A stretch of 64,000 nt of DNA from NCBI GenBank assembly GCA_027487845.1, contig JAIYCV010000026.1, positions 310,001-374,000 of the forward strand. Reading direction: 5' to 3'. Below are positions 39,674 to 49,871 of this stretch, in pieces. Every line of letters starts with the position of its first letter. Positions within the stretch are counted from its first letter, which is position 1. The notes beneath the pieces were generated by a model, which saw nothing but the letters and a program-made list of their open reading frames with translations, had not been told where the DNA came from and ran no database searches. Made by a program: the position numbers and the translations under genes. The stretch is from Flammeovirgaceae bacterium. GTDB lineage: Bacteria > Bacteroidota > Bacteroidia > Cytophagales > Cyclobacteriaceae.

Positions 39674-42202
39674 ATGAAGTTAACTTCGTTCGCTGCTCTT
39701 TTACTAATTTCTTTTATTGGTTTTGGTCAATCAAAAATAAAAAGCCCATCAGAATTTTTGGGTTATGAATTAGGCGACCAATTTACCCGTCATCACCGTG
39801 TGGTAGAATACTTTAATTATATTGATGAACAATCGCCAACTGTAAAAGTGCAGCAATATGGAGAAACATATGAGCGCAGGCCGTTGATTTACGCAATCAT
39901 TGCGTCCGCAGAAAACTTTCAAAACTTAGAACAAATCCGGCAAGATAATTTGAAGAGAGCAGGAGTGATAGAAGGAACGCCATCTACAAAAGTTGCCATT
40001 GTCTGGTTAAGCTATAACGTGCATGGCAACGAAGCCAACTCGACTGAAACATCGATGAAGACCTTATACGAGTTGATCAATCCGGATAATGCGAAAACCA
40101 AAGAGTGGTTGAAAAATACCGTGGTTATTTTAGATCCTTGCATCAATCCAGATGGCCGCGACCGCTTCGCCAATTTCTTCAATCAATATGGCAACAACCC
40201 ACCCAACCCCGACCCACAAGCTCGGGAGCACAAAGAAATTTGGCCAGGAGGCAGAGCCAATCATTACCTTTTTGACTTAAACCGCGATTGGGCCTGGGAA
40301 ACCCAGAAGGAATCACAAGCAAGAATTAAAGTCTACAACCAATGGCTACCCCATGTGCATGTTGATTTCCACGAACAGGGTTACAATACTCCTTATTATT
40401 TTGCTCCCGCTGCAGAACCATATCACGAAGTCATCAGTAATTGGCAGCGTGAGTTCCAAACGATCATTGGAAGAAATAATGCTAAGTATTTTGATGAGCA
40501 GGGTTGGCTTTATTTTACCAAAGAGCGCTTCGACCTTTTCTATCCCAGTTATGGTGATACCTACCCGACCTATTCAGGAGCAATTGGCATGACCTTCGAG
40601 CAAGGCGGGATTGGATCGGGATTGAATGTTACAACAGCCGAAGGCGATCCCATGACGTTGAAAGATCGCATTGCCCATCACTTTACCACAGGCATGTCAA
40701 CCATCGAGGCCTCATCCATAAATGCTGCAAAGCTTGTTGATGAGTTTGAAAAATTTAATAAAGAAAACAGTAACAATTCAAGTTCTCCGTACAAGACGTA
40801 TGTTATTAAGGCAGACAACAACTTGGATAAGTTAGCGAAGATAACTGCCTGGATGGATACCCACAGCATTCAATATGGCCACGCGGCATTGTCACGGCCA
40901 GTAAAAGGTTTTGATTATCAAACTCAATCACAAAATAATTTCACATTGTCCACAGAGGATATTCTTGTTAATATCCATCAGCCAAAGGGAAGATTTATTA
41001 CAACTGTTTTCGAGCCAACCTCCAAACTTGTAGACTCGGCAACGTACGATATTACCGCGTGGAATTTAATGTATGCCTATGACTTGAAAGCGTTTGCCTT
41101 GACCGAAAAAATAATCGTAGCAAAAGCCTATCAATCAAAGACAAGTCAGACATCGACAATTCTTTCTAAGCCCTATGCTTATATTTTTTCGTACAAAAGC
41201 TTAACGGATGTGGAGTTTTTAGCTGCCCTTATAAAAAAAGGAGTTAAAGTTAGGTATGCTGCAAAGTCATTTACCCTAAACTCACAAACCTTCGATCCGG
41301 GCACGTTGATTATTACTAGGAGAAATAATGAAGGTATTGCGGATTTTGACAACACAGTTCAGGCCACAGCAAAATCTTTTGCCAGAAATATAAACACAAC
41401 TACAACTGGTTTTGCCGATAAGGGTGCGGATTTCGGTTCAGGCGATGTTAGTTTCATCAAACCACCAAAAATAGCTTTGCTCGGTGGCGATCAAACCTCA
41501 TCGTTAAGCCATGGTTCGCTTTGGCATTTCTTTGAGCAGCAAATTCATTATCCTGTTTCTGTAATTGGTACCGACTATTTTAAAAGCATTGATTTATGGA
41601 AGTATACCGTATTGGTAGTGCCCGATGGTAACTATAAAATTTTAGATGAGGGAACGCTAGATATGATTCAGCGTTGGGTGAGCGATGGTGGTAAATTGAT
41701 TGTTCTCGCAGGTGGGCTCAACTCGATCGCTGATAAAAAAGGTTTTGCACTGAAAGAATATGCAACTGATGACAAGAAAAAAGATGCTGAGAAAAAAGAC
41801 AAGGAGGCGAAAGAAAAAGAAGGTCTCATGAAATATGGAGAAGCCGAACGAAAAGAGCTTTCTAAAAATATTTATGGCGCGATATACAAAGTTGCGTTAG
41901 ATAAAACTCATCCGCTTGCTTTTGGCTTGGGCGATTATTATTTCTCGCTTAAGACAAACGAACTTCATTATGATTTTTTAGAAACAGGCTGGAACGTGGG
42001 CACTATAAAAGGAAAAACAAAGCCACTCATCGGTTTTGCAGGTTACAAGATTAATAAGAAATTGGAGAATACACTTTCCTTTGGTGTGGAAGATAAAGGC
42101 AAGGGACAAATTATTTATTTTACAGATGACCTGTTGTTTAGGAGCTTCTGGGAAAACGGAAAATTACTTTTTTCTAACGCAGTTTTTTTGGTTGGGCAGT
42201 AA
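39674..42202 (+). CDS. M14-family zinc carboxypeptidase, secreted
   Basis: 842 aa; signal peptide, YNVHGNEANSTE, LDPCINPDGRDRF, NRDWAWETQKE, HVDFHEQGYNTPYYF. Confidence 0.9.
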   Translation: MKLTSFAALLLISFIGFGQSKIKSPSEFLGYELGDQFTRHHRVVEYFNYIDEQSPTVKVQQYGETYERRPLIYAIIASAENFQNLEQIRQDNLKRAGVIEGTPSTKVAIVWLSYNVHGNEANSTETSMKTLYELINPDNAKTKEWLKNTVVILDPCINPDGRDRFANFFNQYGNNPPNPDPQAREHKEIWPGGRANHYLFDLNRDWAWETQKESQARIKVYNQWLPHVHVDFHEQGYNTPYYFAPAAEPYHEVISNWQREFQTIIGRNNAKYFDEQGWLYFTKERFDLFYPSYGDTYPTYSGAIGMTFEQGGIGSGLNVTTAEGDPMTLKDRIAHHFTTGMSTIEASSINAAKLVDEFEKFNKENSNNSSSPYKTYVIKADNNLDKLAKITAWMDTHSIQYGHAALSRPVKGFDYQTQSQNNFTLSTEDILVNIHQPKGRFITTVFEPTSKLVDSATYDITAWNLMYAYDLKAFALTEKIIVAKAYQSKTSQTSTILSKPYAYIFSYKSLTDVEFLAALIKKGVKVRYAAKSFTLNSQTFDPGTLIITRRNNEGIADFDNTVQATAKSFARNINTTTTGFADKGADFGSGDVSFIKPPKIALLGGDQTSSLSHGSLWHFFEQQIHYPVSVIGTDYFKSIDLWKYTVLVVPDGNYKILDEGTLDMIQRWVSDGGKLIVLAGGLNSIADKKGFALKEYATDDKKKDAEKKDKEAKEKEGLMKYGEAERKELSKNIYGAIYKVALDKTHPLAFGLGDYYFSLKTNELHYDFLETGWNVGTIKGKTKPLIGFAGYKINKKLENTLSFGVEDKGKGQIIYFTDDLLFRSFWENGKLLFSNAVFLVGQ

Positions 42203-42235
42203 ATCAGGTTATATACTAGCCTGACAATATCGATG

Positions 42236-42538
42236 TTAGTGGATGATAACTATTTTGGAGAAATTATACAAAACATCGGGGCAAAAATCAAGTGGTCCTG
42301 CTTTTTTGCTTCCATCAACATTTATGATTTCTGCGAGGGAGTCCCAGTAAAGGGTTCTTCCGTCTGTTTTTACAGTAAGAAATATTTCTGGTTGAAAGAG
42401 TTTACTAAATACAGACTTTTTGTTGAGTTCTCTTGCGAGAAACCTCTTAAAATCAATTGTTGTCACTTCTCCGTTTGTCCACTCTAGCGTAACAGAAAAG
42501 GGGTGTATTTCAATAATTGATTTTACTCTCGGGTTCAT
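42236..42538 (-). CDS. DUF2442 domain protein
   Basis: 100 aa; VKSIIEIHPFSVTLEWTNGEVTTIDFKRFLA; 4-nt overlap with upstream DUF4160 gene. Confidence 0.78.
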   Translation of the reverse strand: MNPRVKSIIEIHPFSVTLEWTNGEVTTIDFKRFLARELNKKSVFSKLFQPEIFLTVKTDGRTLYWDSLAEIINVDGSKKAGPLDFCPDVLYNFSKIVIIH

Positions 42539-42807
42539 TCCAATGGTTTTATTTTTCTTAGCGTACCGAAATCTTTTTGGGTCTCTTCATAATTACTTTT
42601 CAATTCATCTCGATGCAGTTCAACCCATGCTTGTACTAGCCGTGTTTGCTTATTAGGTAGACTTCCAACTAATATATTACCTGTTTCAATTTCAATCTGC
42701 GCTTCCTCATCTTGATAAACCGCATGAAAATGAGGTGGCAAATGGTCTTTAAAATACATGTAGATAATTATTCCAAAAAATCTCGATAGCTCAGGCATGA
42801 TTTGCAT
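42535..42807 (-). CDS. DUF4160 domain protein
   Basis: 90 aa; MPELSRFFGIIIYMYFKDHLPPHFHAVYQDEEAQIEIETGNIL. Confidence 0.88.
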   Translation of the reverse strand: MQIMPELSRFFGIIIYMYFKDHLPPHFHAVYQDEEAQIEIETGNILVGSLPNKQTRLVQAWVELHRDELKSNYEETQKDFGTLRKIKPLE

Positions 42808-42896
42808 TTCTGATCACGAATATAATGAATATCCAATAATTTTTTTATTTGTGAGTTGAAGAATATCCCCTTGGAGTCTCTTGAATTAGTTTTCTC

Positions 42897-43529
42897 TCAA
42901 CTAAACAAATTGTTAAGCTCTAGTTCAACCTTGCTAACAATGTGCGCAAAGTCCTCAGTTCTTTTTACAAAGTCCAAATCATTTACATCAATGATCAGCA
43001 ATTTGCCCAATTTGTAATTGCTGATCCATTTTTCATAATGGTCGTTTAGATTTCGTAGATATTCAAGTTTAATATTGAACTCGAAATCGCGATTTCGCTT
43101 TTGAATTTGTTGTACTAACTTCGGAATATCTGCCTTCAGATAAATCAATAAATCGGGAGGCTTCACGAAGCCCAACATGGAATGAAAAATGTCCAAGTAG
43201 CATTGATAATCTTTTTCGCTCATGTGGCCACTTGACCTTAGATTATCAGCAAAGATGTAGGCGTCTTCGTAGATTGTGCGATCTTGAATAATTGTCTGCT
43301 CCCCCAGTCTAATTTTAGTTGCTTGTGTGAAGCGGCTATTGAGAAAATATATTTGAAGGTGGAACGCCCACCGCGGCATGTCGCTATAAAAATCTTTTAA
43401 GTAAGGATTATGCGCCACGGATTCATAAAGCGGAGCCCAGCGATAATGCTTTGCCAGCTTTTCAGCCAACGTAGTTTTGCCTGAGCCTATGTTGCCCGCA
43501 ATAGCGATGTGTTTGGGGTATTCTTTCAC
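42897..43529 (-). CDS. deoxynucleoside kinase
   Basis: 210 aa; IAIAGNIGSGKTTLAEKLAKHY, QDRTIYEDAYIFADNL, LIYLKADIPKLVQQIQKRNRDFE. Confidence 0.92.
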   Translation of the reverse strand: MKEYPKHIAIAGNIGSGKTTLAEKLAKHYRWAPLYESVAHNPYLKDFYSDMPRWAFHLQIYFLNSRFTQATKIRLGEQTIIQDRTIYEDAYIFADNLRSSGHMSEKDYQCYLDIFHSMLGFVKPPDLLIYLKADIPKLVQQIQKRNRDFEFNIKLEYLRNLNDHYEKWISNYKLGKLLIIDVNDLDFVKRTEDFAHIVSKVELELNNLFS

Positions 43530-43616
43530 CGAAATAATTTGTGCAAAGGTATGGTTTTAGTGCAGTTTGAAATCTTATAGCACGGTTTTCACCAAAAAAA
43601 CTATGACATTTGTAGA

Positions 43617-44630
43617 ATGAAAAGGTCGCTCTCTGTTTTCCTCCTTTTGCTCGGTACGTTAGTTTCCTGCTCTAAAAAAGATCAGGAAAAATGTGCATTC
43701 GTTCCTGACACGAAAGGGATCGTCATAGATTTAAAAATCGAAGCCTTAGAAGATTCTTTGCCATCCATCACTTCTAAGCAACAATTAGTAGATTTCTTTG
43801 CGCGGCATCCGGTGGTGAGAGATCACTTTTTTGGAAGAGACCTATATCCCAATGATTCGATTTTTGTTAATGAAATGTACAATCGATTTATCAATCCTCA
43901 TTTGGACACGTTGCTTATGGAGACTCATCGGGTATTTGGCGATCTTTCTGAATTAAAGAAGAATTTTACCGAAGCATTCACCAACATAAAATACTACTAT
44001 CCTCAGTTTAGAGCTCCTAAAGTTCAAACAATTATAAGTGGGTTTCAGACCGACCTAATGGTGAGCGATACACTCATTATTGTTGGCTTAGATTATTATC
44101 TCGGCAAGGGTGCAAAGTACAAGCCCCAATTGTATGATTACCTTTTGAGAAGGTATACCAAGGATTTTATTGTGCCCTCTGTTATGTTGCTTTACGCGAT
44201 TGACAATAAAACAAACAAAACAAACCTGGCCGATCAGACCGTATTGGCTGACATGATCGCTTACGGCAAAGCATATTATTTCGCTAAAAGAATGCTCCCT
44301 TGTTTAGCAGATAGCATTTTGATGGGATATAAAGCGGATGAGATGAAAGGTTCGATGGATAATGAGGATAAAATCTATATTAGGTTAGTTGAGAATGAAG
44401 TCCTTTATTCTACAAGCCATAAAATAAAAGAAAAATATATTTCAGAACGCCCTAAAACATTGGAGATTGGTGAGAAATGCCCTGGACGAATTGGAACCTG
44501 GATCGGCTGGCGAATCATCGAAAGCTACTCAGAGAAACATCCTGACGTTGCTCTTCCTCAAATTATGGCCTTGCCTGATCCGGAAAAAATTTTCAAAGAA
44601 GCGAAGTACCGCCCCCAAGGCAATCGATGA
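43617..44630 (+). CDS. gldB: gliding motility lipoprotein GldB
   Basis: 337 aa; lipobox LVSC, DFIVPSVMLLYAIDN, GTWIGWRIIESYSEKHPDV. Confidence 0.82.
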   Translation: MKRSLSVFLLLLGTLVSCSKKDQEKCAFVPDTKGIVIDLKIEALEDSLPSITSKQQLVDFFARHPVVRDHFFGRDLYPNDSIFVNEMYNRFINPHLDTLLMETHRVFGDLSELKKNFTEAFTNIKYYYPQFRAPKVQTIISGFQTDLMVSDTLIIVGLDYYLGKGAKYKPQLYDYLLRRYTKDFIVPSVMLLYAIDNKTNKTNLADQTVLADMIAYGKAYYFAKRMLPCLADSILMGYKADEMKGSMDNEDKIYIRLVENEVLYSTSHKIKEKYISERPKTLEIGEKCPGRIGTWIGWRIIESYSEKHPDVALPQIMALPDPEKIFKEAKYRPQGNR

Positions 44631-44637
44631 TATTGGG

Positions 44638-45927
44638 TTATGCGAACGGTCTATCAATAGCTGGACTTTGCTCTGTAAACCACTTTACTCCTTGTTCTGT
44701 CATGTAGGCACAATCTTCCAATCGTATTCCAAACTCGCCATAAATACAAATGGTGGGCTCAATGCTGAAACACATGCCAGGCTGGAGGGGCTGCTTGTTG
44801 CCGAGTACCATGTTTCCCCACTCGTGGCCTTCCATGCCAATGCCATGACCTGTTCTGTGCGGTAGGCCTGGAGTTTTGTAGCCTGGCCCAAAGGCCGCAT
44901 CGGTAATTACTTTTCTTGATGCTATGTCAACATTCTCACAAGGATCGCCCAATTTTGCTGCTGCAAACCCAGCTGCTTGCGATGCTTTTTCCAGATCCCA
45001 AATCTCTCGTTGTCTTTTGGTGGGTTCTCCAAAAACGATTGTTCTGGTAATGTCAGAGGCATAACCGCCCACGTTGCAACCGCCATCCATTAAAACAACA
45101 TCACCTTCTTTCAACGCTTGTGGCTTTTTACTGCCGTGTGGAAAAGCTGTCGATTCGCCAAAAGAAACGAGCGCACCACCTGAAGAGCCTAACTTCGAAT
45201 GGGCTTGCGATATCAGCCCAGCAAATTCGACTTGTGTCATTCCAACTTTTAATAAAGGAATAACTGCCTTAAAGGCGGAAATGGTTACGTCATTAGCCTT
45301 TTGCATCAACGCAAGTTCGGCCGCACTTTTGAAAAGCCGGCAGTTCATGGTTACCACATCCGCGCTCAAATATTCTAAAGACGGAACTTCCTTTCTTATG
45401 CCATCATATAAAAAGAAACGAACGCGTTCTTCCATTCCAATCCTCCCGGTTTTAATTCCGAAATCAGAGAAAATTTGAGCAACAACTTTGTAAGGACTTT
45501 CATGCTCTTCCCAGACACGTACGTCACTTCCAATTTTGATCATTTCGCGCAGCCGCTCTTCCTCGAAATGAGGTACTACATATTTTACTTCGCCTTTCGC
45601 GGGCAAAATGGCCGCCATCATGCGTTCGCTATTTCCCCAACGAATGCCAGTAAAATAGTCCATGGCAGTGCCGCCATCAAGATAAATGGCATCCATCTTA
45701 TTTTCTACCATTAATTTTTGAGCTTTCTCGATCCGCTTAAGTCTTTCTTCAATTGAAATAGGAACAATATCTTTTGTAAGTGAAGTCAACGAATCTAAAG
45801 GCGAAGAATTTTCCTTCTTCTTTTCCGGTTCACACGAACTAAGACCCGTTATGGAAGAAGCACCGATTGCTGATTGAACGATAAAATCCCTGCGATTGAT
45901 AGGCATAAGTAAAGGGTTTACAAGCAA
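44638..45927 (-). CDS. M24-family Xaa-Pro aminopeptidase, Tat-like signal
   Basis: 429 aa; INRRDFIVQSA, VVLMDGGCNVGGYASDITRTIVFG, PHRTGHGIGMEGHE, PGMCFSIEPTI. Confidence 0.92.
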   Translation of the reverse strand: MLVNPLLMPINRRDFIVQSAIGASSITGLSSCEPEKKKENSSPLDSLTSLTKDIVPISIEERLKRIEKAQKLMVENKMDAIYLDGGTAMDYFTGIRWGNSERMMAAILPAKGEVKYVVPHFEEERLREMIKIGSDVRVWEEHESPYKVVAQIFSDFGIKTGRIGMEERVRFFLYDGIRKEVPSLEYLSADVVTMNCRLFKSAAELALMQKANDVTISAFKAVIPLLKVGMTQVEFAGLISQAHSKLGSSGGALVSFGESTAFPHGSKKPQALKEGDVVLMDGGCNVGGYASDITRTIVFGEPTKRQREIWDLEKASQAAGFAAAKLGDPCENVDIASRKVITDAAFGPGYKTPGLPHRTGHGIGMEGHEWGNMVLGNKQPLQPGMCFSIEPTICIYGEFGIRLEDCAYMTEQGVKWFTEQSPAIDRPFA

Positions 45928-46074
45928 TGTAGCAAAACCAGAAAAAAATCAGAAGAAATAGATTCAATTCGCTGAAAATTATTTTAACAGATTACCACTC
46001 AGATAAAAAATCTCATCCGATTTCGGATATTCCAAATAGGCTTTCTATATTGAATCTCTATTAAATGCATTCAA

Positions 46075-47265
46075 ATGAAACCAGAAATTTTTGTCAAGCT
46101 TTCGCTAATGATGCTGCTCCAATATTTTATTTGGGGTGCATGGTACGTTACCATGGGCACTTATATGTCAACGTTTCTTGGTTCGAGCGGTGTACAAATT
46201 GGGGCGGCCTATAGTGCATTGGCCATTGCCACCATGATCTCTCCCTTTTTTGTTGGCATGGTAGCCGATCGGTACTTTGCAGCACAACGCATCATGGCCA
46301 TATTGCACTTGGTCGGAGCAGTATTACTTTACTTGGCAACCCAAATTACAGACAACACAGCTTTTTATTGGATCATTTTGTTGTATTCACTTTTGTACAT
46401 GCCTACCATAGCGCTTAGCAACAGCATTGCCTTTAGTCAAATGACAGACCCAGGCAAACAGTTTCCTTGGATACGAGTATTTGGAACGTTGGGGTGGATT
46501 GCGTCTGGCATAATGATTGGAGTTCTTTCTATTGAAAAATCGCCTTCTACTTTTTTTATGGCTGCTATCATTTCAGCCGCATTGGGGCTCATCTCTTTCA
46601 TTTTACCGAACACTCCACCGAAGGCAGCCACATCAGCAAGTGCATCTACAGTATTGGGCACAGAAAGTTTTTCCTTATTTAAAGAACCTTCCTACTTAGT
46701 ATTTTTCGTAGCGGCTATCTTAGTGTGTATCCCGCTTTCATTTTATTATGGTTTCGCCAATCTGTTCCTTAATGAAATCGGAATGGAAAATGCCGCGAGC
46801 AAGATGATTCTTGGCCAAGCCTCTGAAGCTATTTTTATCCTTGCCATTCCCTTTCTTTTCAATAACATTGGTGTAAAGAAAATGTTGTTGATCGGTATGA
46901 TTGCTTGGATACTGCGCTACATCTTTTTTGCGTTTGGCGATGTGGGGGCCAATGGTTGGATGTTATACGCAGGCATTATTCTTCATGGCATTTGTTACGA
47001 TTTCTTTTTCGTTACCGGATACATGTACACCGAGAAAAAAGCGGGCGAGAAAATTAAAAATGCAGCTCAAGGTTTATTCACTTTTGCAACCTACGGAGTG
47101 GGCATGTTCATCGGCACCTGGTTCTCAGGCTTTACAGCAGATTATTATACAATTGCCAATGGGCATGATTGGAAAGCCATTTGGTTTGTGCCTTCAGGTA
47201 TTGCCCTCGTAGTAGTGATTTTATTCGCTTTTCTATTTAAAGAAAAACAAGTTATTCGCAACTAA
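46075..47265 (+). CDS. MFS transporter, nucleoside permease-like
   Basis: 396 aa; QYFIWGAWYVTMGTYM, SPFFVGMVADRYFAAQRIMA, LHGICYDFFFVTGYMY. Confidence 0.88.
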   Translation: MKPEIFVKLSLMMLLQYFIWGAWYVTMGTYMSTFLGSSGVQIGAAYSALAIATMISPFFVGMVADRYFAAQRIMAILHLVGAVLLYLATQITDNTAFYWIILLYSLLYMPTIALSNSIAFSQMTDPGKQFPWIRVFGTLGWIASGIMIGVLSIEKSPSTFFMAAIISAALGLISFILPNTPPKAATSASASTVLGTESFSLFKEPSYLVFFVAAILVCIPLSFYYGFANLFLNEIGMENAASKMILGQASEAIFILAIPFLFNNIGVKKMLLIGMIAWILRYIFFAFGDVGANGWMLYAGIILHGICYDFFFVTGYMYTEKKAGEKIKNAAQGLFTFATYGVGMFIGTWFSGFTADYYTIANGHDWKAIWFVPSGIALVVVILFAFLFKEKQVIRN

Positions 47266-47318
47266 AGGCTTGGCGCCAGAATCTATCTATTAAAAAACAA
47301 ATTAACTATCAACGAATT

Positions 47319-48506
47319 ATGAACATCGCTATGCTCGGTTCCGGTTTCATCGGAAGATTTTATGCAGACTCACTGCAAGGCTACAGAAGCAAAGACAAAA
47401 TTGTAAGTATCTATTCGCGCAAGGAAGAAAGCGCAAAGAAGTTTGCAGCGGATTATAAAGTCAATCACTACACTACCGTAATGGAAGAGGCTATCAATCG
47501 ACCAGAGGTTGAAGTGGTGTGTATTTCTTTGCCCAACAATTTGCACGAGGCCGCAGTGTTGCTTTGTTGCAAACACAAGAAAGCCGTTATCACTACAAAG
47601 CCGCTTGGCCGCAATGCCGAAGAAGCCAAACGCATGTTGCTCGCTGTAGAAGAAGCCGGCATTTTCAATGGCTATTTAGAAGACCTTGTGTATACGCCTA
47701 AGTTTATTAAAGCACATGAAAGCGTAAAGAGTGGATCACTAGGAAGAATATTGTGGGCGAAGTCAAGAGAAACTCACCCTGGCCCGCACAGCGATTGGTT
47801 TTGGGATATTGAACAAGCAGGAGGCGGTTGTATTCTAGACCTTGGTTGCCATTGTGTAGAGATAACCCGAAGCTATATAGGTAAAGACATAAAACCCATT
47901 GAGGTGATGTGCTGGGCAGATACCCAAGTAAAACCGATTGATGCCGAAGATCATGCCATTGGATTAGTGAAATATGAAAACGGAGCTATTGGCCAATTTG
48001 AGGTTAGCTGGACGTTCCGTGGTGGCCTCGACTTACGCGATGAAGTGATGGGTACTGAGGGGACTATCTGGATCAACAGCTTTTTAAGAACTGGTTTCGA
48101 AATGTTCACCTCGGGCAAAGGCGGAGATTATGTGGCTGAAAAAGCAGAAAGCAATACAGGATGGTTATTCCCTGTAGGGGATGAATTAAACGAGTTAGGT
48201 TACAACCACATGTTTATGGACATGTTCAATTCTATGGAAAAGGGAGTTCAGCCGCGTGAAACTTTTTATGACGGATATGTTGTAAACTCCGTGTTAGATG
48301 CTGCCTACAGATCAGCAAAAACAAAACAATGGGAGCCTGTAAAGCTAGATATTTGGCGCGGCCGCGAAGGTGTAAGCAAAGATAGCCACTTAGTTGAGTT
48401 TGATGCCGATCATTACTTGGTGAAAGAAGAAATGACACATTACGGCACCAAAAAACTAATCTTAAAAAATAAGAAAACCGGAAGAATAATTGAAAAGATT
48501 GTTTAG
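47319..48506 (+). CDS. Gfo/Idh/MocA-family oxidoreductase
   Basis: 395 aa; MLGSGFIGRFYADSL, EVVCISLPNNLHEAAVL, VITTKPLGRNAEEA, CILDLGCHCVEI. Confidence 0.92.
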   Translation: MNIAMLGSGFIGRFYADSLQGYRSKDKIVSIYSRKEESAKKFAADYKVNHYTTVMEEAINRPEVEVVCISLPNNLHEAAVLLCCKHKKAVITTKPLGRNAEEAKRMLLAVEEAGIFNGYLEDLVYTPKFIKAHESVKSGSLGRILWAKSRETHPGPHSDWFWDIEQAGGGCILDLGCHCVEITRSYIGKDIKPIEVMCWADTQVKPIDAEDHAIGLVKYENGAIGQFEVSWTFRGGLDLRDEVMGTEGTIWINSFLRTGFEMFTSGKGGDYVAEKAESNTGWLFPVGDELNELGYNHMFMDMFNSMEKGVQPRETFYDGYVVNSVLDAAYRSAKTKQWEPVKLDIWRGREGVSKDSHLVEFDADHYLVKEEMTHYGTKKLILKNKKTGRIIEKIV

Positions 48507-48517
48507 TCTCCGATGCA

Positions 48518-48856
48518 TCAGGATTTTGCTGGAATCCTTTTTAAAAAGTTTCTGCTTCTTGAAGAATGAACTACGGCAATAATTGAAATTAGATTGGATT
48601 CTATTTTAAAAAGGATCTTATAGTTTTTTACAATAGCTTGGCGGTACATTTTTTTGATTGTTCTCCTTGCGGGACATTCAGGGTAGCGAAACGGATATTT
48701 TGGAATTGAAACTAAGATCGATTTTTGGATTGCATCAATAACTTGATTGGCAGTAATAGGTCTTTCGTCAATGTATGAAATGTAAAAGTGAATCTCCTCC
48801 AAATTAGAGAAGGCATAATTCGAAATCCTTACTTGGTATGCAGGAGGTTCTGGCAT
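48518..48856 (-). CDS. type II toxin-antitoxin RelE/ParE-like toxin
   Basis: 112 aa; ALxDLEEIHFYI-like region (AFSNLEEIHFYISYI), FRYPECPARRTIKKMYRQAIVKNYKILFKIESNLISIIAVVHSSR. Confidence 0.83.
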   Translation of the reverse strand: MPEPPAYQVRISNYAFSNLEEIHFYISYIDERPITANQVIDAIQKSILVSIPKYPFRYPECPARRTIKKMYRQAIVKNYKILFKIESNLISIIAVVHSSRSRNFLKRIPAKS

Positions 48857-49008
48857 TTTTTTTTAAACTCCTCAGAAGTCATGTAGCCGCTTGATTCTGC
48901 TTCCTTTACGATAGAATCAAATGTGTGCGAATCAAGCTCAGCTCCTGGCTGAATATAGCTAGTTGATTTTTTGACTTCTTTCTTTTTCGATCTTTTCGTC
49001 AAAACCAT
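48829..49008 (-). CDS. putative antitoxin (59 aa) overlapping the ParE-like toxin
   Basis: Hand-translated MVLTKRSKKKEVKKSTSYIQPGAELDSHTFDSIVKEAESSGYMTSEEFKKKCQNLLHTK*; stop TTA at 48829-48831, 28-nt overlap with toxin; below the ORF-track length cutoff. Confidence 0.68.
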   Translation of the reverse strand: MVLTKRSKKKEVKKSTSYIQPGAELDSHTFDSIVKEAESSGYMTSEEFKKKCQNLLHTK

Positions 49009-49068
49009 ATTTCAAATATAGCTGATTTTCTTTTTCGTCAATCGCAACCATAATTTTCATTGCGATGT

Positions 49069-49725
49069 CTAACGGGCAAACTCCCTCTTGTACTTTCTTA
49101 TCGTCTTGCCGATTAACACACCACCAATGACTGAAGGTATAATCCAAAGAACCCATTGATAGTTGGGCAATTGAATGTTTACAACAATAAAAGCGGTGGT
49201 GGCAGCAATGTAGCTTCCACCCATGCTCGAAATATGAGTGTACCACCAATGCATTTTTTCGGTCGGTGGATTAACATAGCTCTTAATGTCATTAACCAGA
49301 AAGGTTAATCCGATCAATCCAAAAACAAGCCCCACTATTCCCATTCCAGAACCCTGCATCCAGGCCCATACGCCCCAAGTAATAAGTGTGAAAATAAAAA
49401 TCGCGGAAACGCTAATGATGATCCAGTCTAGCGGGGCAAACTTTTGCCCGCGGTCTAGTTTTTTCAAGCTTAATATTCTGTAGCCGCGAACCGTCATGTA
49501 GTAGCTAAAAAAGCCAACCATTAAAAGAAAATCGTTTCGATGCGCAATGGCCACCACCACGGCTCCAATAAATACCGCTGTCATACCACCAAAATAGATT
49601 TTGCCGGCCAATCGGTGAGATCTTCCGCCTTTTTGGGTAAGCATGGCAACAAGTCCACTGAGTAATGAGGTGGCACCTCCAATAATATGAATGATCAGAA
49701 ATGCAGAAATAATTTTTTCGCCCAT
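49069..49725 (-). CDS. DUF2306-like membrane protein
   Basis: 218 aa; IIHIIGGATSLLSGLVAMLTQKGGRSHRLAGKIYFGGM. Confidence 0.75.
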   Translation of the reverse strand: MGEKIISAFLIIHIIGGATSLLSGLVAMLTQKGGRSHRLAGKIYFGGMTAVFIGAVVVAIAHRNDFLLMVGFFSYYMTVRGYRILSLKKLDRGQKFAPLDWIIISVSAIFIFTLITWGVWAWMQGSGMGIVGLVFGLIGLTFLVNDIKSYVNPPTEKMHWWYTHISSMGGSYIAATTAFIVVNIQLPNYQWVLWIIPSVIGGVLIGKTIRKYKREFAR

Positions 49726-49809
49726 AAAATAAATTAGACTGAAAGATATGTTCTTACGACAATGACACCAAACATGAAATAGTCAGCGGTTGGTGAACCC
49801 CAGTGAACT

Positions 49810-49844
49810 GGTAAAAAGCCGAATGAGTTAGAAAACTCACTCGG
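49810..49844 (-). terminator. Rho-independent terminator downstream of sigma-factor operon
   Basis: Stem CCGAATGAGTT (49819-49829)/AACTCACTCGG (49834-49844), T-run on minus strand (GGCTTTTTACC). Confidence 0.7.
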
Positions 49845-49871
49845 TTTAACTAAAGAATAAAGTTCGATTGG

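Noticed and set aside
45960-46040. AACAGATTACCACTCAGATAAAAAATCTCATCCGATTTCGG as another interspersed hairpin
   Set aside because: Only weak internal complementarity; no second copy seen in the window.
48959-49249. 96-aa minus-strand ORF
   Set aside because: Mostly overlaps the well-supported DUF2306-like gene in another frame; its tail overlaps the antitoxin candidate.
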